Origin: Nocardioides caeni | Lineage (GTDB): Bacteria > Actinomycetota > Actinomycetes > Propionibacteriales > Nocardioidaceae | Assembly: GCF_004912195.1 (NCBI RefSeq) | Contig: NZ_STGW01000001.1 | Span: forward strand, 303,073 to 367,072 | Length of the DNA: 64,000 nt | Direction of reading: 5' to 3' | In this document: piece after piece, positions 1-7,750 of the stretch | Position numbering within the stretch: the first letter of the stretch is position 1 | Layout: each line of letters opens with the position of its first letter | Translations under genes and position numbers: made by a program | Notes under the pieces: generated by a model | Database searches by the model: none | What the model was told of the DNA's origin: nothing | What the model saw: the letters and a program-made list of their open reading frames with translations, nothing else

Positions 1-4
1 CCCC

Positions 5-211
5 TCAGCGCAGCGGACGCTCGTCGTGGATGACGCGGTCGCGACGCCACGGCGGCGCGATCAGCAACGACAGCACGATCGCCAGCACGCCGGCCGCGAT
101 CAGGATGGTGCCGAGGGCGTCGTCGTTGACGAAGTCGATGTCGACGGTGATGACGTCCATCGCGAGGATGAGTCCCAGGACGAGGAGGACGATGCCGAGT
201 CCGATGTACAT
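5..211 (-). CDS. DUF6458 small membrane protein
   Basis: This encodes 68 residues that begin MYIGLGIVLLVLGLILA and contain two hydrophobic segments (about residues 2-18 and 34-52) joined by a short acidic loop, with a basic tail. The start and arrangement are those of the actinobacterial DUF6458 family, whose function is unknown. It would sit in the cytoplasmic membrane. The ATG start is at 211 and the TGA stop lies at the very edge of the window. It is the nearest upstream same-strand neighbour of nothing visible here, so operon context cannot be judged. Confidence 0.8.
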   Translation of the reverse strand: MYIGLGIVLLVLGLILAMDVITVDIDFVNDDALGTILIAAGVLAIVLSLLIAPPWRRDRVIHDERPLR

Positions 212-319
212 GACCCACCAGTGCCCGCTGCGCCGCAGATCAGCCGCATCGGAATGGAGGGAGTGGACTGCGGGCGGCGCATGACCGGTGTGGTCGCCTC
301 GACGAGGTCCGCACCGGCA

Positions 320-356
320 TCTCGTGACGCTCGCTGGCGCTCGCTCCTCGATGACC
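320..356. repeat. GGT-GAGGAG type dispersed repeat, copy 1
   Basis: Read on the minus strand this intergenic stretch starts GGTCATCGAGGAGCGAGCGC and ends with CGTCACGAGA. The same kind of word (GGT..GAGGAG at one end, CG.CTCGA.ACC at the other) recurs at 24409-24445 and 37725-37783. Function is unknown; it looks like a small intergenic repeat family. Confidence 0.5.
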
Positions 357-362
357 TGGAGG

Positions 363-572
363 TCAGCGGGACGAGAAGCAGACCAGGCAGGAGGCCGGGA
401 GGTGATGGATGTTGGCCTGGTGCAGCCGCTCGGAGCGGGCGAGGACGTCGTCGAGCGCCCGCTCGGACCGGGCGATCTCGATGATCACCGCCTCGAGCTC
501 GGGGGACAGGCGGGATCCCGCGGTGCTCGTCCGCGGTCCGCCGGTGACCTGTTCGGTGGCCAGTGCGCTCAT
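363..572 (-). CDS. small hypothetical protein
   Basis: The product is 69 residues and starts MSALATEQVTGG. I chose the ATG at 572 because GGGGGAGGAAAACC lies just before it, an excellent ribosome binding site; the longer upstream extension is arginine-rich and looks non-coding. Residues about 25-50 (SPELEAVIIEIARSERALDD) should form an acidic amphipathic helix. The tail carries CLVC, a possible metal- or disulfide-binding pair. I recognise no family. It lies alone between the DUF6458 gene and cls, all on the minus strand. Confidence 0.6.
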   Translation of the reverse strand: MSALATEQVTGGPRTSTAGSRLSPELEAVIIEIARSERALDDVLARSERLHQANIHHLPASCLVCFSSR

Positions 573-744
573 GGTTTTCCTCCCCCAAGGTGCCCGAGTC
601 CTGACTGCCCGGGACCCTCCGTCCCGGCTGTTCCCTCGAGGATGTCGGAGTGTCGCAGGGCGGGGCAATGGTCGGCGGCGAGGTCCGGCCGAAGGTTCGC
701 AGACCCATGGCCCGGAGGGACTAGGCGACCGGGACGAGGGTCAC

Positions 745-2217
745 CTATTGCAGCGCCGCAGTCAGGCGGGCGACGTTGTCGACGTACTTCGAGCGGCGTG
801 GACGCTCGGTCCACGCGTCGAGGGTCAGCTCCTTCGACAGCGACCGATAGGTGTCCTCGACCTCGCGCATCCGGGTGACGACCTGCACGCTCGGCATCAT
901 CAGCGACACCTCGTAGTTGAGGCCGAACGAGCGCATGTCCATGTTGCTCGAGCCGACCACGGCGACGCTGTCGTCGATGGTGAAGTGCTTGGAGTGCAGG
1001 ATGAAGGGCGCCGGATAGAGCCAGATCCGCACGCCGGCGTGCAGCAGCGCCTTGTAGTAGGACGCCTGCGCGTGACCCACCAGGAACTGGTCGGACACCT
1101 CGCTGACGAACAGCTCGACCTCGACGCCGCGCTGCGCGGCGGTGGTGACGGCATAGAGCAGTGACTCGTCGGGGACGAAGTACGGCGAGGTCAGGGAGAT
1201 GCGGTCCGTGGCGGCGTAGAGCAGCGAGGTGAACATCCGCAGGTTGTTCTCCGCGACGATGCCGGGCCCGCTGGGGACGACCTGGCAGGGGACGTCGAAG
1301 ATCTCGTCCGGCCGGGCGTCCGGCTCGCCGAGGACGGGCACGAGGTCGACGACCTCCCCGGTCTCGACGTACCAGTCGGAGGCGAACACCGCGTTGAGGG
1401 CACCCACGACCGGGCCCTCGAGCCGCACCATCAGCTCGACCCACTCGCGGCCCAGCCTGTGGTTGGCCGACTTGTTGTAGCCGGGCTCGGTGAGGTTCAG
1501 CGATCCGGTGAAGCCGACGCTGCCGTCGACGACGAGGATCTTGCGGTGGTTGCGCAGGTCCGGTCGGCGGAAGCGGCCCCGGAGCGGCTGGATCGGCAGC
1601 ATCGGACGCCAGTCGATCGCCGTCCTGTCGAGGCGTCGGGTCATGCGACGGTAGCCGGGGATCCGCCGTGACCCGATGTGGTCGAAGAGCAACCGCACCG
1701 ACACACCCCGGTCGGTCGCGCGAATCATCGCCTGGAAGACCGGGTCGGTCACCTCGTCCCAGGCGGTGATGTAGAACTCGACGTGCACGTGGGCCTGGGC
1801 ACGGTCGATCTCCGCGGCCATCTCCTCGACCACGCCGCGGTAGTCGGGCCACAGCTGCACCTCGTTGCCGCCGGTCATCCGCAGCGCGCCGAGCGAGCGG
1901 TTGAGCTCGGCGATGCGTTGCACCGGGCGGGGGAGCGAGGCCAGGTCGTAGTCGAGCGGCAACTCCTCGGTGCGCTGGCGGATCGCCGTGATCGCCTGCT
2001 TCTGCCGCTGGATCCGCCGGCCCTCCAGCCGGGTCCGGCCGAACATCCAGAAGATCAGGAAGCCGATGATCGGCTCGATGAGGATCAGCAGCAGCCACGC
2101 CATGCCGGTCGACGGTCGCCGCCCGCCCGGGATCACGCCCAGAGCGACGAAACGCAGCACGATGTCGATGGACAGGATCGTCCAGCCCAGTGCCGAGGAC
2201 GGGATCGGGAAGTCCAT
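745..2217 (-). CDS. cls: cardiolipin synthase (phospholipase D superfamily)
   Basis: This 490-residue membrane enzyme would condense two phosphatidylglycerol molecules into cardiolipin and glycerol, or use CDP-diacylglycerol as donor. Two N-terminal transmembrane helices (about residues 10-60) precede two PLD catalytic domains. Each carries an HxKxxxxD motif: HRKILVVD near residue 222 and HSKHFTID near residue 410, both followed by the expected GS.N sequence. Length is normal for bacterial ClsA. The gene is divergent from the RDD protein gene, with 48 bp between the start codons. Confidence 0.93.
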   Translation of the reverse strand: MDFPIPSSALGWTILSIDIVLRFVALGVIPGGRRPSTGMAWLLLILIEPIIGFLIFWMFGRTRLEGRRIQRQKQAITAIRQRTEELPLDYDLASLPRPVQRIAELNRSLGALRMTGGNEVQLWPDYRGVVEEMAAEIDRAQAHVHVEFYITAWDEVTDPVFQAMIRATDRGVSVRLLFDHIGSRRIPGYRRMTRRLDRTAIDWRPMLPIQPLRGRFRRPDLRNHRKILVVDGSVGFTGSLNLTEPGYNKSANHRLGREWVELMVRLEGPVVGALNAVFASDWYVETGEVVDLVPVLGEPDARPDEIFDVPCQVVPSGPGIVAENNLRMFTSLLYAATDRISLTSPYFVPDESLLYAVTTAAQRGVEVELFVSEVSDQFLVGHAQASYYKALLHAGVRIWLYPAPFILHSKHFTIDDSVAVVGSSNMDMRSFGLNYEVSLMMPSVQVVTRMREVEDTYRSLSKELTLDAWTERPRRSKYVDNVARLTAALQ

Positions 2218-2265
2218 GGTCGAACCCTAGGTTGGCCGACCGGTGCCCCGTGGGACGCTGTCCGC

Positions 2266-3198
2266 GTGACTCCTCCAGAGCCCAGTCTCCTCGGTCGTGT
2301 CGCGGGAGCCGTCACGGGACGGGTCGTCGATGCGGTCCCGGCCGAGGTGATCCTCGACCACGTGGACCTCGACGCCCTGCTGGACCGGGTCGACGTCAAC
2401 CACCTCCTCGACCGGGTCGACGTCAACCGGCTGCTCGACCGGATCGACGTCGACCGGCTGCTGGCGCGCGCCGACGTCAACGCCCTGCTGTCCGACGTCG
2501 AGCTCGAGCAGCTCGTCCGGCGTGCCGGCATCCCGGACATCGTCGCGGAGACCACCGGCAACATCGCCGGCCGCACGCTGGACGTGGCTCGTCGGCAGGT
2601 CGTCGGCGTCGACACCGTCCTCGCCGGGGTGGTCGGTCGGATCCTGCCACGTGCCGGTGGGGCGCCGACGGGTCCGCCGGCGCTGGTGGCCGCCTCGACC
2701 AGTGCGGCCAGTGCGACGGGGCGGTACGCCGGCGCGGTGAGCCGCCTGCTCGCGCTGGCGCTCGACGTCGCTGTCGTGATCGGCACCTACTCGGCCGGCA
2801 CCTTGCTGGTGGGCTACCTGCTCGACTTCCTGCTCGGGGTGCGGGTCGAGGACCTGCCGGAGCTGGCCGCCACACTCCTGCTGATCACCTGGGGCGCGGC
2901 CTATTTCACCGTCAGCACGGCGATCTCGGGCCGGACGATCGGCAAGGCGGTCGTCGGGCTCAGGGTGGTCACCCGCTTGGGCAGCCCGGTCGGCCCCGGT
3001 GCCTCGCTCTTGCGCGTCCTCCTCCTCCCGCTGAGTACGTCGTTCCTGGGCCTCGGCGCCCTGCTGATCGTCGTGCGGCGGGATCGGCGCGGGCTCCACG
3101 ACCTCCTGGTGGGCACCTGCGTGGTCTATGACTGGGGGGACCGGCCGGCCGAGCTGCCGGGGCCGCTGGCGGCCTACTTGCAGGCGCACGGCGCCTGA
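2266..3198 (+). CDS. RDD family membrane protein with N-terminal nonapeptide repeats
   Basis: The product has 310 residues. The C-terminal half (about 160-300) is an RDD domain with three hydrophobic segments, the usual arrangement of this poorly understood membrane family, sometimes linked to ion or compatible-solute transport. Residues 29-91 are seven tandem nonapeptides of the type LLDRVDVNR, so strict that the DNA repeats with a 27 bp period. The GTG at 2266 was chosen because it precedes the repeat, and upstream codons in frame belong to the opposite-strand cls. It is convergent with the MerR-DICT gene. Confidence 0.85.
   Translation: MTPPEPSLLGRVAGAVTGRVVDAVPAEVILDHVDLDALLDRVDVNHLLDRVDVNRLLDRIDVDRLLARADVNALLSDVELEQLVRRAGIPDIVAETTGNIAGRTLDVARRQVVGVDTVLAGVVGRILPRAGGAPTGPPALVAASTSAASATGRYAGAVSRLLALALDVAVVIGTYSAGTLLVGYLLDFLLGVRVEDLPELAATLLLITWGAAYFTVSTAISGRTIGKAVVGLRVVTRLGSPVGPGASLLRVLLLPLSTSFLGLGALLIVVRRDRRGLHDLLVGTCVVYDWGDRPAELPGPLAAYLQAHGA
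2350..2538 (+). repeat. 27 bp coding tandem repeat, seven units
   Basis: Seven consecutive nine-codon units (consensus LLDRVDVNR) encode a regular acidic/basic heptad-like helix at the start of the RDD protein. Units 2-4 are nearly identical in DNA; later units drift (LLARADVNA, LLSDVELEQ, LVRRAGIPD), which suggests expansion from the N-terminal side. Confidence 0.85.
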
Positions 3199-3239
3199 AT
3201 CGAGGCTGATCTCCGGGCCGGACCGGGTGGATCAGGCGG

Positions 3240-4130
3240 TCAGTGGCCCAACCGGTCGACGTAGGCGACGATGCGGTTGAAGAGCGCCGTCACCCCCGTG
3301 GCGGCCGTGACGCGGGGAGCCGGCGTGTCCGCCAGCTCGTAGAGCAGCGGCCGGGCCGCCGCGACACCGGCGGTCGCAGCCACGCCGGCGGCGACTCGTG
3401 CGGCGTCCCGCACGGCGACGGGGTCGACGGTCCACAGGGCCTCGAAGATGCGCTGGCGGTCGGGGACGGCGCTCTGGCCGGGCAGTTCCCAGGCGGTCAG
3501 GCAGGCTGTGCTGTCGAGGGCGTCGCACACGACGGCCCCCTCCCGCCGCATGGGGGCGTCCTCCTGGAGGTGGGCGCGGACGGGGCCGTCGGCCTCCTCG
3601 GCTGTCTGGGGCCAGTCGTCGGCGAAGACGATCGCGGAGCGAGCCACACGCGAGAGCTCGCGCCACCGGGGCGCGGAAGGCCGGTAGAAGTCGGCCGTCT
3701 GGAAGGCGCCGAAGAGGATGGGCCGGTCGGCGACCGCGCAGCACTCGTCCTCGATCGCCCACGACAGCGCGATCAGGGTGGACTTCCGGAGGCGGTGGCT
3801 GACCAATGTGGGATGCCGGCGGCGCAGCTCGGCGTAGATCGAGGGCGAGTCCGGCACCCGGGTCGCGGCTGCCTCGGCGATCGCGGTCTCGAGCCGGATG
3901 CCGGCGTCGCGGCGACGGAGCACCTGTCCCACGAGCTCGACGTCCTCCTCGCGATAGCGGCGGTGGCCGCTGGGCAGTCGGTGGGCGGTGGGGAACCCGT
4001 GGCGCGACTCCCACATCCGCAGCACTGCGGTGCTCAGTCCGGTCCGGCGGGCGAGGTCGCCGATGGTGAGCTCGGCGCCGGCGTTCGGGGCTTGCGTCGA
4101 CCCCGTGATGTGCTCCATGCTGTCCATCAT
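3240..4130 (-). CDS. MerR-family regulator with DICT sensor domain
   Basis: The 296-residue product has an N-terminal MerR winged helix (LTIGDLARRTGLS... with the HRRY signature, about residues 20-90). The remainder, including SHRLRKSTLIALSWAIEDEC and a VFADDWP segment, matches a DICT sensory domain. DICT has been proposed from comparative genomics to act in light responses; that is literature prediction, not shown here. There is no B12-binding domain, so it is not CarH/LitR itself. It is divergent from a sigma-like gene across a CTAAAC-N5-GTTTAG dyad and two genes away from a photolyase. ATG 4130 was used; ATG 4118 is an alternative. Confidence 0.8.
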   Translation of the reverse strand: MMDSMEHITGSTQAPNAGAELTIGDLARRTGLSTAVLRMWESRHGFPTAHRLPSGHRRYREEDVELVGQVLRRRDAGIRLETAIAEAAATRVPDSPSIYAELRRRHPTLVSHRLRKSTLIALSWAIEDECCAVADRPILFGAFQTADFYRPSAPRWRELSRVARSAIVFADDWPQTAEEADGPVRAHLQEDAPMRREGAVVCDALDSTACLTAWELPGQSAVPDRQRIFEALWTVDPVAVRDAARVAAGVAATAGVAAARPLLYELADTPAPRVTAATGVTALFNRIVAYVDRLGH

Positions 4131-4134
4131 AAAT

Positions 4135-4151
4135 CTAAACAAGCCGTTTAG
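4135..4151. promoter_or_regulatory. CTAAAC-N5-GTTTAG dyad in divergent promoter
   Basis: A perfect 6 bp inverted repeat with a 5 bp spacer lies between the starts of the MerR-DICT gene and the sigma-like gene. It is the only AT-rich patch nearby and sits where both promoters must be, so it is a good candidate MerR operator controlling both directions. Confidence 0.65.
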
Positions 4152-4195
4152 GTTAGATGTTGAAGTATTCGCACCCGCTCGAGGTGGAGGGACCC

Positions 4196-4498
4196 GTGGA
4201 CCGATCGTCGGACACCGCGCACCAGTTGGTGAGCGACATCGCACGTCGTTTGCTGGTCAGGGTCGCCGAGGGCGACGCCGACGCGCTCGGCAGCCTCTAC
4301 GACCTCACCTCCCGGGCGGTTCACCGACTCGCTCTGCTCCTCACCCGCGACGCCGAGGCGGCCGCATGCCTGACGATTCGCTCCTACGAGCGTGCCTGGG
4401 CCGAGGCCGCGACGTACGACGCAAGGCAAGCCTCGCCGCTCGTGTGGCTCCTGGCATTCGTCCGCGCGGAGAGCGAGGACCTCGCCCCCGCAGCGTGA
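4196..4498 (+). CDS. sigma-70 region 2-like protein lacking region 4
   Basis: The product is 100 residues. The segment from VAEGDADALGSLYDLTSRAV to ASPLVWLLAFVRAES resembles ECF sigma region 2, but several usual acidic and aromatic core residues are changed and there is no region 4. It may be a degenerate sigma factor, a region-2 decoy or a partner protein. I chose GTG 4196 because GGAGG at 4186-4190 is ideally placed; ATG 4157 would lie against the dyad without a ribosome site. Its place divergent from a MerR regulator recalls the litR/litS pair of Streptomyces. Confidence 0.6.
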   Translation: MDRSSDTAHQLVSDIARRLLVRVAEGDADALGSLYDLTSRAVHRLALLLTRDAEAAACLTIRSYERAWAEAATYDARQASPLVWLLAFVRAESEDLAPAA

Positions 4499-4511
4499 GC
4501 ACGGCGGCCGA

Positions 4512-5171
4512 TCAGCCCAGGACCTCGCGCACGCCCTGCTCGGCGAAGGCGTTCCACCGGCCCACCTGGGTGAGCAGGTAGTGCCCGGCGCGTCCCATGT
4601 CGGTGAACTCGGCGTCCGCGACGGCGGCGGCGCGGTCGACGTACCTGCGTGAGGCGCGGGCCGACGTGATCTTGTCGCGGCGCCCGTGGGCGACGCGGAG
4701 GATCTTGCCCGTCAGCGGCTGGATCGGCTCGTCGGCGGGCAGCCACGGTGCCAGTGCGACCACGCCTCGAACGGCGGGGTGGTCGGCGACGGCGACACCG
4801 GTGCGGGCGCCCATCGAGTGCCCGACGATCGCGACCGGCACGCCGTGCTGGCGGGTGAGGGCGTCCAGCGCCCACCGCGCGTCGGGGACGGGCGAGGGCA
4901 GCGCGGCGGCACCGGCGTTCCAGCCCTTCACGCGATAGCGCAGCAACGCGACGCCGATCCCGTCGTCCGCCAGCCGCTGGCCGAGCTGTCGGGCGAGCGC
5001 GCGCCCCCGGCGCCAGGACAGGCTGCGGCCGTCGACCGGCTCGTGGGTGCGCTCGGCCCCACCGTGCAGGACGAGCACGAAGCCCGTCGTGGGTCGGCCG
5101 TGCGACGTCGGCAGGTGGAGGTCGGTGAAGGCCGGCTCGGTGCCGGGCGGCGGGGAGGTCACGTCAACCAT
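4512..5171 (-). CDS. alpha/beta hydrolase (dienelactone hydrolase-like)
   Basis: The 219-residue product has the alpha/beta hydrolase hallmarks: the VLHGG strand near residue 34, nucleophile elbow GHSMGAR near residue 118, and a late GHYLL histidine. It is short and has no signal peptide, so it is likely a cytosolic esterase or thioesterase; the substrate is unknown. It lies 39 bp downstream of the photolyase gene on the same strand and probably shares its transcript. Confidence 0.8.
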   Translation of the reverse strand: MVDVTSPPPGTEPAFTDLHLPTSHGRPTTGFVLVLHGGAERTHEPVDGRSLSWRRGRALARQLGQRLADDGIGVALLRYRVKGWNAGAAALPSPVPDARWALDALTRQHGVPVAIVGHSMGARTGVAVADHPAVRGVVALAPWLPADEPIQPLTGKILRVAHGRRDKITSARASRRYVDRAAAVADAEFTDMGRAGHYLLTQVGRWNAFAEQGVREVLG

Positions 5172-5210
5172 GGTGCAGGTCCTTCGGAGTCGACGGCGGA
5201 TGCGGATGGG

Positions 5211-6512
5211 TCATCGCTGGCCACGCAGGTGCTGGTAGGCCTCCAGGGTCGCCGCGCGCTGCTCCGCGTGGTCGACGATCGGCGCCGGGTAGTCGTCCGT
5301 GCCGAGCTCCGGGAGCCAACGCCGCACGTAGGTGCTGTCGGGGTCGAACCTCTCGCCCTGCGTCGTCGGGTTGAAGATCCGGAAGTACGGCGCCGCGTCG
5401 GTCCCGCACCCGGCGACCCACTGCCAGTTGTGCTGGTTGCTGGCCAGGTCGCCGTCGACGAGGTGCCTCATGAAGTGGCGGGCGCCGTGGGTCCACTCCA
5501 CGTGCAGGTCCTTGACCAGGAAGGACGCCACGATCATCCGGACCCGGTTGTGCATCCAGCCCTCGCCGAGCAGCTGCCGCATGCCGGCGTCGACGATCGG
5601 ATAGCCGGTCCGGCCGTCGGCCCAGGCCCCCAGACGCTCGTCGAGCTCGCGGCCGGTGACATAGGGGAGCCCCTTGAGCTCGGGCTTGTAGTAGTCGCGC
5701 GCCGAGTCCGGCCAGTGGTGCAGGACGTGGGCGTGGAACTCGCGCCAGGCCAGCTCCTTGCGGAAGGTGCGCTCGTGCGGGTGGCGAGCGTCGAGGTCGG
5801 CCAGCAGCGTGCGCGGGTGGATCGCACCCCAGCGCAGGTAGGTCGAGAGCCGTGAGGTCTCGTCGAGGTCGGGCCGGTCGCGGACGTCGTCGTAGGGCGT
5901 GCCCTTGAACTCGTCCCACCGCGCGAGGGCTGCCGTCTCGCCGGCCTCGGGCAGCATCACGCCGACGAGTTCGGGCTCCTCCGGCAGCTCGTCGACCGGG
6001 GCGCCGACCCAGTCGACGGCGGCCGGATCGGAGGCCGCGGGCGCGCGCCAGCCGTGGTCGACCCACGCCTTGGAGAAGGGCGTGTAGACCTTGTAGGGCT
6101 GTCCAGCGCCGGTCGACAGCCGCCCCGGCGCCACGGCGTACGGCGACCCGGTCCGCACCAGCGGCACGTCACCCAGTGCCCGGGCCACCCGCTCGTCGCG
6201 CGCCGCGCCATAGGGCGCGAAGTCCGCGGTGACGTGGACGGCCGCGGCCGCGACCTCGTCGGCCAGCTCGGGGAGCACCTCCTCGGGCAGTCCCCGACGG
6301 ATCACCAGGCCCGGGCCGTGCCGGCGCAGGTCGGCGTCGAGCGCCCGCAGCGAGCGCAGCAGGAAGGCCTGTCGTGGCCGACCGGAGGCCGCCCACAGCG
6401 CCTCGTCCAGGACGAAGACCGGCAGCACCGGTCCCTCGTCGCCGGCGGCGAGCAGGGCCGGGTGGTCGCCCAGGCGCAGGTCGCGGCGGAACCACAGGAT
6501 GCTCGACGTCAC
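5211..6512 (-). CDS. phr: deoxyribodipyrimidine photolyase (cryptochrome/photolyase family)
   Basis: This 433-residue flavoprotein would repair cyclobutane pyrimidine dimers using blue light. The N-terminal alpha/beta antenna domain starts SSILWFRRDLRLGDHPAL. The FAD domain carries WMHNRVRMIVASFLVKDL near residue 318 and the NQHNWQWVAGCGTDAAPYFRI block near 360, both characteristic of class I CPD photolyases. The GTG at 6512 gives the canonical N terminus, while an ATG 8 bp upstream runs into a stop after three codons. Context with MerR-DICT suggests light-inducible expression. Confidence 0.92.
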   Translation of the reverse strand: MTSSILWFRRDLRLGDHPALLAAGDEGPVLPVFVLDEALWAASGRPRQAFLLRSLRALDADLRRHGPGLVIRRGLPEEVLPELADEVAAAAVHVTADFAPYGAARDERVARALGDVPLVRTGSPYAVAPGRLSTGAGQPYKVYTPFSKAWVDHGWRAPAASDPAAVDWVGAPVDELPEEPELVGVMLPEAGETAALARWDEFKGTPYDDVRDRPDLDETSRLSTYLRWGAIHPRTLLADLDARHPHERTFRKELAWREFHAHVLHHWPDSARDYYKPELKGLPYVTGRELDERLGAWADGRTGYPIVDAGMRQLLGEGWMHNRVRMIVASFLVKDLHVEWTHGARHFMRHLVDGDLASNQHNWQWVAGCGTDAAPYFRIFNPTTQGERFDPDSTYVRRWLPELGTDDYPAPIVDHAEQRAATLEAYQHLRGQR

Positions 6513-6559
6513 CGTCCCATCCTGCCTGCCGGACCTGAGCAGATCGGGCGAGCCGCTGG

Positions 6560-6725
6560 CTAGGTCGTGTCTCCCATTCCCTGGCGGCGCCCAGACCGCC
6601 CAGCACGTACGTCCGCGGCGTTGCCGCCGCTCGACGTGCGCCCAGCATGCCCGCGCGCCGGCGCCTTGCGGCCACACGCACTGGACGATCTGTGCATCCA
6701 CCGAGAAATGGGAGACACGACCTAG
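6560..6725. repeat. long imperfect hairpin element, copy A
   Basis: The ends CTAGGTCGTGTCTCCCATT (6560-6578) and its exact reverse complement (6707-6725) bound 128 bp that also pair inward. For example CAGACCGCCCAGCACGT on the left faces a rightward partner with only transition differences. The centre holds GCGTTGCCGCCGCTCG and GCGCGCCGGCGCCTTGCG, 45 bp apart, shared with copies at 26316-26480 and 53470-53615. It fills the space between the divergent phr and HNH-repeat genes. Nothing in it looks coding. Confidence 0.75.
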
Positions 6726-6735
6726 TGTCGACGGC

Positions 6736-7128
6736 ATGAGGGCACCCGACTTCTCCGACGACCGACTGGCCGACGACCTCGCCGCCGCGGCGACCGACCT
6801 CGGCGAGCCCCTCACCGCGTCGGGCTACGACGGCTGGCAGCGGGAGCGCGACGCCGCCAGTCCTGCCCTGCTGATCCGCCGGTTCGGGTCGTGGAACGAG
6901 GCGTGTGCCCGCGCCGGGGTCGCGACCAACAAGACCCGCTCGACCAGCCGTCGGTGGAGCGACGACGACGTCGTCGCCATCGTCCGGACCTACCTCACCT
7001 CGCCCGGCAGTGCCGGGACCTTCGCCGACTACTCGGCGTGGGCGAAGGAGCACGACGGCGCGCCGAGTGGCGCGACGTTGCGCCAGCGCTTCAGCTGGGC
7101 AGAGGTGAAGCGCCGCGCGAGCACGTGA
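6736..7128 (+). CDS. HNH-endonuclease-associated repeat protein (no nuclease domain)
   Basis: The 130-residue protein contains segments of the homing-endonuclease-associated HNH repeat type: ALLIRRFGSWNEACARAGV (about 44-62) and GATLRQRFSWAEVKRRA near the end. These are small helical modules thought to contact DNA. No HNH or other catalytic motif is present, so it is a stand-alone DNA-binding candidate. It starts at ATG 6736, directly after hairpin element A, with a possible TAGTGT -10 at 6723. No target can be inferred. Confidence 0.65.
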   Translation: MRAPDFSDDRLADDLAAAATDLGEPLTASGYDGWQRERDAASPALLIRRFGSWNEACARAGVATNKTRSTSRRWSDDDVVAIVRTYLTSPGSAGTFADYSAWAKEHDGAPSGATLRQRFSWAEVKRRAST

Positions 7129-7162
7129 GCGACGGGGTCGGGACATGCGGGATGATGGACCC

Positions 7163-7705
7163 ATGACGACCGCGACCGACGCCACCGCGCGCCTTGCCGC
7201 CCTCGAGCCGACCTGCGCCCTCGACGAGGCGCTCGCCCTCTTCGACTCGCTCCCGGCGGTCCGAGCCGAGGACATCACCGGCCGCTGGCACGGTCGCGAG
7301 CTGGGCACCGGCCACCCCATGGACGGGCTGCTCGAGGCCTCGGGCTGGTACGGCAAGCAGTTCGACTCCGTCGACGAGGTGCACCCGCTCGTCTTCCGCG
7401 CGCCCAGCGGCAAGCTGGTCACCGTCGACCCGCGCCGCATCCCGTTCGGCCTGCTGCCCCGGATCCCGGAGGGCGTCGTCGCCCGCGGTCGCCAGGTGAT
7501 GGGCCTGTCCCTCCCGGCGCTGACCACGCGCAAGCACCGGGCCCGCCTGCGCAACGTCGAGTACCGGGGCGTCGTGACCGCCGGCATGAGCTACGACCAC
7601 CTCCCGATCATCGACCTCTTCCGACGCGTCGACGACCGCACGCTGTTGGGCTGCATGGACCTGCGCGACGCGCCGCCCTACTTCTTCGTCCTCGAGAAGG
7701 ACTGA
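7163..7705 (+). CDS. GXWXG/DUF4334 domain protein
   Basis: The 180-residue product carries the GXWXG motif as ITGRWHGRELGTGHPMDGLL (about residues 36-56), followed by a DUF4334-like C-terminal half ending MDLRDAPPYFFVLEK. Members of this pair of domains are small cytosolic proteins of unknown function, widespread in actinobacteria and some fungi. Two in-frame ATGs lie upstream (7145 and 7154 region); 7163 was taken because it begins the conserved part most closely, but no start has a strong ribosome site. Confidence 0.8.
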   Translation: MTTATDATARLAALEPTCALDEALALFDSLPAVRAEDITGRWHGRELGTGHPMDGLLEASGWYGKQFDSVDEVHPLVFRAPSGKLVTVDPRRIPFGLLPRIPEGVVARGRQVMGLSLPALTTRKHRARLRNVEYRGVVTAGMSYDHLPIIDLFRRVDDRTLLGCMDLRDAPPYFFVLEKD

Positions 7706-7750
7706 CCCCGAACGTCTCAACTCCGGGCCGCCGCGGCCGACAGGTGAGCA

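Noticed and set aside
4157-4195. ATG 4157 as start of the sigma-like protein
   Set aside because: It has no ribosome site and lies against the dyad, while GTG 4196 has GGAGG at ideal distance.
6560-6725. Classic MITE or IS remnant
   Set aside because: Terminal repeats differ between copies and no constant target duplication is visible, unlike a MITE family derived from one transposase.
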